Shown: piece after piece, positions 37,672 through 46,985 of the stretch | Layout of the letters: every line of letters starts with the position of its first letter | Position numbering within the stretch: the stretch's first letter is position 1 | NCBI RefSeq assembly: GCF_019317285.1 | Contig: NZ_CP079218.1 | Coordinates: forward strand, 3,472,001 to 3,536,000 | Source: Pedobacter sp. D749 | GTDB lineage: Bacteria; Bacteroidota; Bacteroidia; Sphingobacteriales; Sphingobacteriaceae | Reading direction: 5' to 3' | Length of the DNA: 64,000 bases | Notes under the pieces: model-generated | What the model saw: the letters and a program-made list of their open reading frames with translations, nothing else | Told to the model about the DNA's origin: nothing | Databases searched by the model: none | Translations under genes and position numbers: made by a program

Positions 37672-38480
37672 TTTTTTTAAAATTTTTAATTTTCCTACTC
37701 TTTTGGCTTTTCGGATGATGCCCCGTTTGCGTTATGGTGTCTGGTCTCCACTTTTGGTTCTTACAAGATTATTTAGCAGGTTGATGTAGATTACTTAAGC
37801 CATTAATCACCAGCCATCAATGTTGTCAATAATTAATAGCGCTACAGTTAAAAGGAAAATATAAACCTGCAAAAGTTAGCTTATCATTTGGACTGTATCT
37901 GGCTAAGCTTCTCAAAGCACACATGTGGATTATTGTTTTTTGCATTTCAACTATATCTATGGTCGTTAAATACATTTTTCAGGCACAAACTTAACATTAG
38001 CCGTTTTATGGCTAACAAAAAGATTGGTCTTTAGGCAATACAGCTGCAACGAGAAAGAGTTGTGACTTGAGAGCGTTGCATACCAGATTGTTCCTTCAGA
38101 AATTACCATGGGATAATTCTGAACAGTTATTACATTAGCAATTTACTGATGCACGAATATAATATTTTTATCATTTCAAATAAACATACTGAGCAAAAAA
38201 ATAATATTAAAACAGCACACGGAAGAAGAGATGATAAAGTTTAGCGAGTAAGCCTATTGCTTCATAAATTGGCCATTATTGGTTTAACCAGGCTTTAAAT
38301 AGTGGTGCCCGTTCGCGGCTTACAAATGTTTCTTGCAAGGGATAATGAAAGAAAGTTTTGAATTGAAATAATTATCGTTCTGCTGTGTTCAGCGAAAGGG
38401 TATCAGTAGAAAGCGAACACGATAAAAGTATATCAGGAAAATTAGACACATTCCTGATCACGAAGAGACATTAATATAAT
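37672..38480. other. Gene-free region between the C11 operon and the susCD operon
   Basis: About 810 bp without a convincing ORF, RNA gene or strong palindrome. It should contain the promoter of the minus-strand C11 operon near 37672-37800. The rest is AT-rich and I see nothing defined in it. Confidence 0.5.
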
Positions 38481-38512
38481 AATTAGCAGGCTTCCAAAGA
38501 AGCCTGCTAATT
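38481..38512 (-). terminator. Terminator of the susCD operon
   Basis: A perfect 14-bp stem (38481-38494 with 38499-38512) with a 4-nt loop lies 4 nt after the stop of the last operon gene. It ends the transcript that starts with susC. Confidence 0.85.
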
Positions 38513-38515
38513 ATA

Positions 38516-39727
38516 TTACAGATAAACCTGTTTAAATAATCCAACACTGCCAACTTTAATATATTGACCTGTGTTTGCTATTGAAACGGCAAAACCTATC
38601 GAAACAGTTGTTTGCTGTGTAAGCGTAAAATCTAACTTTCCATCTGAGATATTTGCGAAAGCTATCGATGCTGAAGTGATGTCAGCAACATTCGGAAGTG
38701 TGTTTCCGGCAGCAACCGAGATAAATCTTGAGCCTCCACTGTTTTGATCTATTCCATTTAAACGGAAGCTGTAAGTGCCAGCTGGAAGTGTAATTGTTTG
38801 ATAAACCAATCCATTGGTAACAGGCGTAGTAATTCCCCAACCAGATTCAAATGACAATACACCCACACCACTGCGCAATTCGTAACCGCCGTAACGATTA
38901 CTATTGATATTTTTAGCGCCAGCATTACTAATCCAGTCAGCTAGTGTACCCCATCTTGATCCGTCCCAGGTATCCCTGTTAAACGGGCCCGCGTTTTTTA
39001 GATAAGTTGATGTTACATCTTGTTCAACATAGCGTGGAATATACCTATCTACAAAGTCTGTTTTAAAAGTATCTACACAACTCGTATCAGGCAGAAATAA
39101 TGTTCTATACTTCATACTGGAACTGGTTTTGAAATTGCTTAATACAGTACTGGTAGCATCAATAGGTACCTTTATGGTAACTGTTTGATTACTGTTATTC
39201 GTATATTGTACTTCTGTAGCAAATACCCCGGTTAACCTGTCCATTCCAAGCCAATCAATTTTTGTTACTCCATCCGAACCTGTTTGTGCCACACTTATCC
39301 CTCTGTTACTAAGAGATGCTTTGTAACGGTCTCCATAGGACATGCCAGTTTTATTCACAGGAATCGAACGATTCCCATCTTTATCATAAGTATAAATGGT
39401 AAAACTTTGCAAACCCTCTGCTACATTTGGAACAAAAATAGTTAAGCTGTCAACTGTATTTTTCTTAACTACCGGGATAGATAAAGAGTCTTTGAAATTA
39501 TTCCAAAAAACTTTACACAAAACCACTTTTGGATCAGCAAGAAATAATGCCTTCAATTGCACTCTATTATTTCCAGAGCTAATTTTAACAGAATCAATTT
39601 TTCCAGGATATGAAATTTCTCCTCCAGCTACATACTTCTTATAATCGTCAGCCTTAGTACAGGCTGCGAAAATGCTTACAACTGCAAATAGGGTTGTAAG
39701 TCTCATCAGTTTTATTTTGTTAAACAT
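38516..39727 (-). CDS. PUL-associated lipoprotein (DUF4998-like)
   Basis: From the ATG at 39727 a lipoprotein signal is present (MFNKIKLMRLTTLFAVVSIFAACTK, lipobox FAAC). An N-terminal DUF4998-like fibronectin-type region follows (YVAGGEISYPGKIDSVKISSGNNRV, then LADPKVVLCKVFWN). The C-terminal ~170 residues resemble a carbohydrate-binding beta-sandwich (DUF5013-like; WDGSRWGTLADWISN, SFRLNGID). Proteins of this type sit at the cell surface beside SusD in polysaccharide utilisation loci and bind glycans. The longer reading frame from 39790 overlaps the upstream gene and has no signal peptide. Last gene of the operon. Domain names are from memory of similar loci. Confidence 0.75.
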   Translation of the reverse strand: MFNKIKLMRLTTLFAVVSIFAACTKADDYKKYVAGGEISYPGKIDSVKISSGNNRVQLKALFLADPKVVLCKVFWNNFKDSLSIPVVKKNTVDSLTIFVPNVAEGLQSFTIYTYDKDGNRSIPVNKTGMSYGDRYKASLSNRGISVAQTGSDGVTKIDWLGMDRLTGVFATEVQYTNNSNQTVTIKVPIDATSTVLSNFKTSSSMKYRTLFLPDTSCVDTFKTDFVDRYIPRYVEQDVTSTYLKNAGPFNRDTWDGSRWGTLADWISNAGAKNINSNRYGGYELRSGVGVLSFESGWGITTPVTNGLVYQTITLPAGTYSFRLNGIDQNSGGSRFISVAAGNTLPNVADITSASIAFANISDGKLDFTLTQQTTVSIGFAVSIANTGQYIKVGSVGLFKQVYL

Positions 39728-39755
39728 GTTTATTCTTTTATTGATGAATTTAACC

Positions 39756-40958
39756 TTACCTCGGATCTCCGTAACATTGTAATTCTGCAATACTCATAAA
39801 TGTAGTACCCTGCCAATTACTGATGGACTTTATGCGTATATAGCGAACCTTCTTCACGTTACCTGCAGGGAATGTATAGCTAATACCTGCATTAGCGAAA
39901 GCATAATCTTCTGCCGTTTGCACACCATACGCACTTCCCGAAGGTTTTGTAGAATCGAAAGTACCTAACAGGCTCCAGTTATTGTAACTACCATCACCTG
40001 GTGGGTTATCACTTCCCCAAATTTCAAACTTTTTAATATTCCCCCCATAATAGTAGGTTCTTCCTGCATTCAAATATTCAGGATAATTCCAGACCACAAT
40101 ACGGCTCATAATTGCAGACTGCCCTAAATCAAAAGTTACCCACTGAGGAGTTAATGTACCTGTACTGGTTAATGAAACATTTGGCCAGTTGATGATATCA
40201 CCATCCCACATTTTTGCTAAACCAGTTGCAGTATACTGTTGACCAACATCAGTAGGCAGATTAACCGCTCTATATAAATTCTTAGCTAAAAGGGATTCAT
40301 ACAATGGCTTTAAAGTAGTATACAAAGTATCTGTATAATTCAACCACCTATCTCTTACCGTAACTGCAAATTTCTGCGAAGTAGTATCTAAACCTCTGAT
40401 CGACTTGTCAATATCAATTGCAGAGGTATAAATGTTATTTTTTGGATCGCCAACATACTTACCATCCTGAAATCTCAATACTTCAATCGAAAGATCAGCT
40501 TTGGCAGGATTTGCTGCCTGAAAATTCAAACCTGCAAAATCAGGAAGAACCTTTAAACTTCTAAAAACTCCCCAAATTGGATTTTCTAAAGGTTTAATTT
40601 TAACTACTACAGGATCAGAAGCAACCTCACTCCGATTTACTGCATATAATTTGATCTCATGAAAATCTGTATCTCCAAACCCCTCAACAAGCAAAGAGTT
40701 GTTGTAGTATGAAGACTTTACTTCCATCTGTTGACCATTCTTGAGACTATATATTGCTTTCACATAAAGCAAATCTTTATCTGATGGCAGTTTATATGAT
40801 AATTTGGCATTACCAGGTCCACTTTCTACAGTTACACTACTTACCTGGCCTGGAGGTGTTGTGTTATTTTCAAGTGGTATTAATTCATCTTGCTTGCAAG
40901 AATACATTAAGGAGATACCACTAATTAAAACAAATAGTAATTTATTTAATGCTTTCAT
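39756..40958 (-). CDS. PUL-associated lipoprotein with discoidin-like C-terminal domain
   Basis: The lipoprotein signal MKALNKLLFVLISGISLMYSCKQ ends in lipobox MYSC. An N-terminal DUF4959-like region (PPGQVSSVTVESGPGNAKLSYKLPSDKDLLYVKAIY) is followed by a middle DUF5000-like part and a C-terminal F5/8 type C (discoidin) fold (PQWVTFDLGQSAIMSRIVVWNY ... VRYIRIKSISNW ... SIAELQCYGD). Such proteins are surface glycan-binding partners of SusC/SusD. It lies 18 nt after susD. Confidence 0.82.
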   Translation of the reverse strand: MKALNKLLFVLISGISLMYSCKQDELIPLENNTTPPGQVSSVTVESGPGNAKLSYKLPSDKDLLYVKAIYSLKNGQQMEVKSSYYNNSLLVEGFGDTDFHEIKLYAVNRSEVASDPVVVKIKPLENPIWGVFRSLKVLPDFAGLNFQAANPAKADLSIEVLRFQDGKYVGDPKNNIYTSAIDIDKSIRGLDTTSQKFAVTVRDRWLNYTDTLYTTLKPLYESLLAKNLYRAVNLPTDVGQQYTATGLAKMWDGDIINWPNVSLTSTGTLTPQWVTFDLGQSAIMSRIVVWNYPEYLNAGRTYYYGGNIKKFEIWGSDNPPGDGSYNNWSLLGTFDSTKPSGSAYGVQTAEDYAFANAGISYTFPAGNVKKVRYIRIKSISNWQGTTFMSIAELQCYGDPR

Positions 40959-40976
40959 TTCTATAATTTTAATTTA

Positions 40977-42950
40977 TTACCATCCTGGATTTTGAACCAA
41001 TTTTCTATTAACTGTCAAATCATACGTGCGTATAGGCCACAAATAATCTCTGGGCGATATAAAATTCTGATTAAATATTGTTCTCACACGATAATATTCT
41101 TCTGATGTGGGTTGATAAATACTCCAGCCAGTAATTGCCTGATTAAAGAGCTCAGCGGCTCTCTTCCAACGTTTAATATCCCAGTAGCGACTTCCCTCAA
41201 AGGCCATTTCGATCATACGTTCTTGTTGAATGATTTGACGCATACCATCTTTTGTAGTATATTTTGTTGGACTCGTAGAGTAGTTCGACCATGATACCTC
41301 TACAGATAGCAAACCTGCTCTGGAACGAATTCTGTTGATATAATCAAAAACTTCCTGAGAAGGAGCACCTAAACTTTCATTTAAGGCTTCAGCGTACATT
41401 AAGTACAAATCCGCTAATCTAAGTTCAGGCCATGCATAGGCTCTGTACGTTACATTATTTTCAGAATGAGCCATGTTCCAATCAACAACCTTCTTCACAA
41501 AATAACCTGTTTCATTATACCAGCCAAAGTTGTTAGCTCCTGAAATTTGATTAGATTTAGCTTCTACAGTATAGGTGCCTTCATCTGTATTACCCGGACT
41601 ATCATACTTAAAGAAAGTACTGCCATCAAAGGCTAAATCAGCATAAAAACGCGGTTCCCTATCGAAATTCAGCCTCGCGGTGGTATAACCTTCTTTTATA
41701 TAAAATCGTTCAGCCTTAACTGCTTTTCTCAACGAATAGCGATTGGTAAAGTCAAGGGTCTTATCTTCATTTATAGGAACACCATTTTTACTGTAAAACA
41801 TTTCAGCTATTTTAATCGGAGGAGCAAGTTGCTGTCTTGCCTGGCCAACCGGAACAGGATTTGCACCATCTAAGCGTGGCATTGCAACTCCTTGTAAAAA
41901 GCCTGTTGTACTATTTGGATTACCCCACACCGTTTCAGAGTTCAGTCCAAAACGCTCCGTCATTGCGCCTTTTATAGTTAGCTGCCTTTTAGTAGAGTCA
42001 GAAATTTTCATGGCTGTGGTGCCAGGGAAAGTATATAGTTTGAAGCCTGCAGCTTCTGATGCATCAATGGCAGCTTTTGCAGCATCAGCTGCTTTTTTCC
42101 ATTTATTGGCGTCATAAGTGGTATTAAATAGTGCTACCCCATCTTTATCTTTGAATCCAGAGTAATCTGAATTTCCATTAAATAACGGACTAGCTGCGGT
42201 TAGTAGCACTTTTGCTTTTATAGCTAACGCTATCGGTTGAGTAATACGCCCTAGCTCAAGCGTTTTATCCCTTATACGTTGAGGTAAATCCGGAGTCGCC
42301 TGATCCAACAAACTAACAACGTAATTAACACAATCATCAAAAGGCATACGCTTAACCTTTACCTCATCTTCAGAAGCACTGATTGGAAGATTTTTATCCA
42401 CAATCGGTATTGGGCCATACATTCTCATCAGTAGAAAATTATAGTAGGCTTTCAAAAACTTAACTTCAGCAATCCAACGTTTACGTTCATCTAATTGTAA
42501 ATCCGGAATCTTTGTTTCATCAGATACGTTTTCCAGAAAGATATTGCAATTTCTAATGGCTTGCCAATAATTTTTCCATAGTGATCTATCACCCTCACTC
42601 CATGAATTGAATAACGGATTAGCCGCATTCTGATTTCCCCGGGCTATTCTCCAGCCTTCAGAGATAAATTCACGTTCATCTAAAGATGTCCATACTTCAT
42701 CACCAGTCATATATCCCATGTTAGCTAAGGGATTTCCATTTGAAGGCATAAAGGAATAGCAGGTAAATAAATACTTTTCTGCTTCGTTTCTTAAGCTAAA
42801 AGCATTGTCTAATGTCGCTACGTTATCTGGAACAATATCCAGATATTTTTTACACGATGCCAAAGATAACATAAGCAAAAATGCGAGGGCACCGTACCGT
42901 ATAGCACTGAGTTTATTGTTTGTTTGGATCAAAATATTTTTATTTTTCAT
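40977..42950 (-). CDS. SusD/RagB family nutrient-binding outer-membrane lipoprotein
   Basis: Surface lipoprotein that binds substrate and caps its SusC partner. Lipoprotein signal MKNKNILIQTNNKL...LMLSLASCKKYLDIVPDN from the ATG at 42950, with lipobox SLASC. Tetratricopeptide-like helices (EVKFLKAYYNFLLMRMYGPIPIV) and the C-terminal RagB signature (LRLADLYLMYAEALNE, ERMIEMAFEGSRYWDIKRWK, YLWPI) are present. A second in-frame ATG at 42965, 1 nt after the susC stop, would add five residues and cannot be excluded. Length about 657 aa. Translation is coupled to susC. Confidence 0.93.
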   Translation of the reverse strand: MKNKNILIQTNNKLSAIRYGALAFLLMLSLASCKKYLDIVPDNVATLDNAFSLRNEAEKYLFTCYSFMPSNGNPLANMGYMTGDEVWTSLDEREFISEGWRIARGNQNAANPLFNSWSEGDRSLWKNYWQAIRNCNIFLENVSDETKIPDLQLDERKRWIAEVKFLKAYYNFLLMRMYGPIPIVDKNLPISASEDEVKVKRMPFDDCVNYVVSLLDQATPDLPQRIRDKTLELGRITQPIALAIKAKVLLTAASPLFNGNSDYSGFKDKDGVALFNTTYDANKWKKAADAAKAAIDASEAAGFKLYTFPGTTAMKISDSTKRQLTIKGAMTERFGLNSETVWGNPNSTTGFLQGVAMPRLDGANPVPVGQARQQLAPPIKIAEMFYSKNGVPINEDKTLDFTNRYSLRKAVKAERFYIKEGYTTARLNFDREPRFYADLAFDGSTFFKYDSPGNTDEGTYTVEAKSNQISGANNFGWYNETGYFVKKVVDWNMAHSENNVTYRAYAWPELRLADLYLMYAEALNESLGAPSQEVFDYINRIRSRAGLLSVEVSWSNYSTSPTKYTTKDGMRQIIQQERMIEMAFEGSRYWDIKRWKRAAELFNQAITGWSIYQPTSEEYYRVRTIFNQNFISPRDYLWPIRTYDLTVNRKLVQNPGW

Positions 42951-42966
42951 AATTCTACAAATCATC

Positions 42967-45900
42967 CTAAAATTTTAAATTTAGACCTATGTTATAAACT
43001 ACTTGCAACGGATAACCAATTCCTTTACCTCCCATTTCTGGATCCCATAATTTATAAGAACTTAAAACTGCCAGGTTGGTGGCATTTAAATAAAGTCTTG
43101 TTGTCTTTATACCCAATTTCTGTTGTAGCTTATTTGGAAGATTATAGCCTATCTCTGCACTTTTTAATCTTAAAAAGCTACCGTTTCGCATCCACCAGGT
43201 AGATGTAGGTAAATTATTTTCTACATATGTGCTACTTAAACGTGGCCACAATGCATAGGTATCACGATTTTGTTCAGACCAATGACTATCTGCAATTGCT
43301 TTTAGCAAACCAGTTTGTATCGCATTAGCATTGTCAGTAAATCGGTTATCTATCATCTCCCGCCCTAATACAAATGGGGTAATATTATATGGATTGATAA
43401 AGAATGATGAACGCGCTGATCCCTGCAGGAATACTGAAATATCGAATCCTTTATATCCGATTGTACCGCCAAAGCCATAAATAATTTCAGGAGCCGTAGG
43501 TAACCCTATAGGCACTTTGTCAGCGTCCGTTACTAATCCATCGCCGTTCACATCCCTATATTTGATGTCTCCACCACCATAAGTTAAGCCCGGTACTCCC
43601 CCTAGCTGTACGGGTGAATTTTTTGCTTCCTGATCATCAATAAATAACCTTTCTGCAATTAACCCGTATGATTGAGAAGCAGAATTACCAGCAATATAGC
43701 GGTAGGCTTCTTTACTATCGTAACTAGGTTCATCAGCAATTAGTACCTTACTTGCTGCATATGTAAAGTTTCCTCTCAATTGTAAGGAGATTCCATTACC
43801 AAATGTTTTATTATAATTAGTACTGAAATCCACACCTCTACTTTCCATTTTGTTGGTATTAGCACGAATATTGGCTTGTAACCCCATCGTACTTGGGATA
43901 AATGTACGTGAGGTTAAGATGTTGGAACGCGTTTGTTTATAAACCTCAACAGTAAAGTTCAAGTCTCTGAACAAGGTCAAATCCATAGCAAGATTAAGCT
44001 GTTTAGAGCGTTCCCAGGTAATCAGGTTATTTGGATATATCGAAACCGAGATACCGGGTCTATAGTAACCTCCGTCTTCACCAAATTGTGCACCATAGCC
44101 GCCATTTTCCATTTGTACTGAAGAAAGATAAAAGAATCTATCAGTAGGAGTTCCTATTATATCATTACCGGAAAATCCATATGTACCTCTGATTTTTGCT
44201 GATGTGATCACCTTTTCAAGTGGTTTAAAGAACGCAGCATTTGAAATGATATAACCTAAACCGAACGAAGGAAAAAATCCAAAACGGTTGTTAGGTGCGA
44301 AACGTTCAGTTCCATTATAACCAAAGTTAAATTCTGCCAGATATTTACTATCATATGTATAATTAGCACGTCCGGCTACACCTTGATTACGTGAAGGCAA
44401 AGATGATTGTAAGTCCCCGGCATTACCTGACAGAAAGTTTCTCATGGTCGTAATTAACATGGCGCTTACATCATGTTTTCCAAAAGTTCTTGTATAATTG
44501 GTTGCTAGTTCGGCATAAAATATAGAATTCAAGTCCTTTGAACCTTGTGAATAATCAAGATATTCCGTTCCAAGGGGCCTGACTAATGAAGTATTTCCAC
44601 CATTCAATAAACTTAGTGATACACTACCATCAGGTTGTGCTGCTGAAGAATAGTAAAATGGATTGTATCTTCTTGAAACATCAAAATAAGAGTACCTACG
44701 TGCATAAGTCATAAAGCGAACGTTTAAGCCGGGAGTAAGGTCTTTCAAATCTTGCTTTATTTCGATTTGTGTCTGTAATGTAGAAGAATTACGATCCTGA
44801 TAACCTCTTACCATTTCTGCGTAAGGGTTCATATAAAGATTTCCGTTAGGCGAAATTACATTACCAAATAACGGGTGCTTGGCATAAGCTTGATAACTTG
44901 CTGGATAAACAGCTGGAAAAGCTACAGGATTAGACCATAATGCCCTGTTAAATGCGAGTCCACCACCACCTACAGGCCCCGTATAATCATCAAATTGACC
45001 AGATACTAATATATCGGCAGTGGTAGTGTTAGTTAAATTAATAGTTACATTAGAACGAACGGCGTAATTTTTCAGCTTAATATTACTATTAAAATTATTT
45101 ACGTCATCTACCTTCAATACACCATTATCGATATTATAAGTACCAGACAGATAATAAACAACTTTAGAACCACCACCGGAGATGTTTAAATTAAATCTTT
45201 GGTTGAGTGTATATTTTTTAATTAGCTGATCAATCCAGTTATTGTTTGGGTATAAAAGCTCATTCTCTCCAGCCGCAGTAGCATCTATCTTATTCCGCTG
45301 GTATGGTAATTGAGATAGCCTGTTACGTGTTAATGCACCTTCATTTGCCAGGTTCATATAAGTCACATTATCTGCAAATTTAAAGTTTTTGGTGTTACCT
45401 GAAACAGAATTCTCTGCCCGGAAACTAAACTGAGTTTCTCCTGCCTGGCCTCTTTTAGTTGTAATTAACAGCACGCCATTAGCACCTCTGGCGCCATATA
45501 CAGCAGAAGCCGCAGCATCTTTTAACACACTGAATGTAGCCACGTCATCCGGTTGTAAACGGGCTAAGTCGTTTTGAGTTGATTCCGCGCCATCAATCAA
45601 AATCAAAGGGTCTTGTTTCCCCGCACCGAATGTACCCAAACCTCTAATGAAAAAAGAAGCGTTATCTGATCCTGGCTCTCCGCTTCTTTGGAAAGCAACC
45701 ATACCTGCTACACGACCAGCTAGCATAGTGGTTAAGTTACTGGTTGGTCCCTTTAATTCTTTTGGATTGATTGTAGTAATGGAACTTATCAGACTAGCTT
45801 TTTTCTGTGTTCCATAACCTACTACTGCAACCTCTTCAAGTGAATTCGCGTCTGATTTAAGTACAATATTAATCACATAGGTTCCATCTGCTGATTTTTC

Positions 45901-46218
45901 ATAATCTGCAACTGTTTTAGTTTGCGGCTTATAGCCCACCAGGCTAAAAAGTAATTTACCTGATCTCGGTAATTTAATGGTATACCGCCCCTGATCATCT
46001 GTGGATATTCCACGAACTGTTCCGGATACCTTAACGTTTACCCCAGGTAAACCGCCTACAGTATCCTTCACTACCCCCTTAACAGTTACTTCACTTTGTG
46101 CAGAAGCAGAAAAACAAAAGCCCATGAACATCATTATGCCCACAAGCGTTCGGAATACACTCCCACGGAAAAATAAACAGCCCGAATTTTGAGCCTTCTT
46201 TTTGTAGATTTTTCTCAT
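42967..46218 (-). CDS. SusC/RagA family TonB-linked outer-membrane transporter
   Basis: TonB-dependent importer for oligomeric nutrients. A signal peptide (to about residue 41, ASAQS) precedes a carboxypeptidase regulatory-like domain (about 44-125, VKGVVKDTVGGLPGVNV), the SusC motif VVGYGTQKK, the plug (about 135-250, IRGLGTFGAGKQDPLILIDG, DAAASAVYGARGANGVLLITTK) and the 22-stranded barrel to the C-terminal FNIG-type end. Length 1083 is normal. It heads a four-gene operon with susD and two surface lipoproteins. There is no glycosidase, sigma/anti-sigma pair or hybrid sensor in the window, so the nutrient cannot be named. Confidence 0.94.
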   Translation of the reverse strand: MRKIYKKKAQNSGCLFFRGSVFRTLVGIMMFMGFCFSASAQSEVTVKGVVKDTVGGLPGVNVKVSGTVRGISTDDQGRYTIKLPRSGKLLFSLVGYKPQTKTVADYEKSADGTYVINIVLKSDANSLEEVAVVGYGTQKKASLISSITTINPKELKGPTSNLTTMLAGRVAGMVAFQRSGEPGSDNASFFIRGLGTFGAGKQDPLILIDGAESTQNDLARLQPDDVATFSVLKDAAASAVYGARGANGVLLITTKRGQAGETQFSFRAENSVSGNTKNFKFADNVTYMNLANEGALTRNRLSQLPYQRNKIDATAAGENELLYPNNNWIDQLIKKYTLNQRFNLNISGGGSKVVYYLSGTYNIDNGVLKVDDVNNFNSNIKLKNYAVRSNVTINLTNTTTADILVSGQFDDYTGPVGGGGLAFNRALWSNPVAFPAVYPASYQAYAKHPLFGNVISPNGNLYMNPYAEMVRGYQDRNSSTLQTQIEIKQDLKDLTPGLNVRFMTYARRYSYFDVSRRYNPFYYSSAAQPDGSVSLSLLNGGNTSLVRPLGTEYLDYSQGSKDLNSIFYAELATNYTRTFGKHDVSAMLITTMRNFLSGNAGDLQSSLPSRNQGVAGRANYTYDSKYLAEFNFGYNGTERFAPNNRFGFFPSFGLGYIISNAAFFKPLEKVITSAKIRGTYGFSGNDIIGTPTDRFFYLSSVQMENGGYGAQFGEDGGYYRPGISVSIYPNNLITWERSKQLNLAMDLTLFRDLNFTVEVYKQTRSNILTSRTFIPSTMGLQANIRANTNKMESRGVDFSTNYNKTFGNGISLQLRGNFTYAASKVLIADEPSYDSKEAYRYIAGNSASQSYGLIAERLFIDDQEAKNSPVQLGGVPGLTYGGGDIKYRDVNGDGLVTDADKVPIGLPTAPEIIYGFGGTIGYKGFDISVFLQGSARSSFFINPYNITPFVLGREMIDNRFTDNANAIQTGLLKAIADSHWSEQNRDTYALWPRLSSTYVENNLPTSTWWMRNGSFLRLKSAEIGYNLPNKLQQKLGIKTTRLYLNATNLAVLSSYKLWDPEMGGKGIGYPLQVVYNIGLNLKF

Positions 46219-46985
46219 TGTTTGATTTTAGTTTGATTAGTTTGTTGATTAGTTTATTCATGAGCCTACCAATCATCATATGGTCATTTCCTTATGATGG
46301 CAGATATGTTTACTTTGCAAAACTCAGTTGAAAGCTTTTCTAGTCAGTGAAGAGCTTAATGATATTTAGGCAAAATCATCTATTATAGAGATAACTATAA
46401 ATAGGTGTTATTCGAATGTTTAGGATAGTTTGGTTTTCTTCATATCGTCATTATTATATTTGGTTATAACAAATTAACTATTAAAATCCCTACCCGAGTG
46501 AGGGGCAATATGGTAAATTATAGGGGCCAAATTAATACAAAAGGGCTATCACATGCCTTATCAGGCGAATATCACCAAATTAAAACGTCAGAGTGACGCT
46601 TAATTTTTTCGCAAAAGAATAAAATTACAACTGACGAATGAGGTTTTGAAGGATACAGAAATTGATTTGATCTGTTGCTAAAACCGGTTCCGCAAAATCA
46701 GTAGCTACAGGTCTTTCAGATGTTACCTTTAAATTTAGCAAACTTGTAATTAAAGAAACTACACATATACCAGTTCTTCGATATTACAAAATGTGATCCA
46801 TCGATCATCAAATTTAGGATATACTTAACAAACCATTTTGTAATGGGCTTGTTGTTTCTATCTTTGTATCCGGTTTTGGCGTTGCCACTTTCGGGACTTG
46901 GGGCGAATTTTAAAAAGCACATTTTTTTTATAAAATTCCCCGTTTCGAAAAAATGCCTTTAAACATTCTAAAATAAAAAGCTAAC
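46219..46985. other. Divergent gene-free region between susC and ettA
   Basis: A 767-bp gap holding the susC promoter (minus) and ettA promoter (plus). It is AT-rich. I found no clear -33/-7 pair, tRNA or persuasive ORF. The short minus-strand ORF at 46716-46922 lacks protein-like features. Confidence 0.5.

Noticed and set aside
46716..46922. 68-codon minus-strand ORF upstream of ettA
   Set aside because: No homology-like features, poor ribosome-binding context and no conserved neighbours visible.
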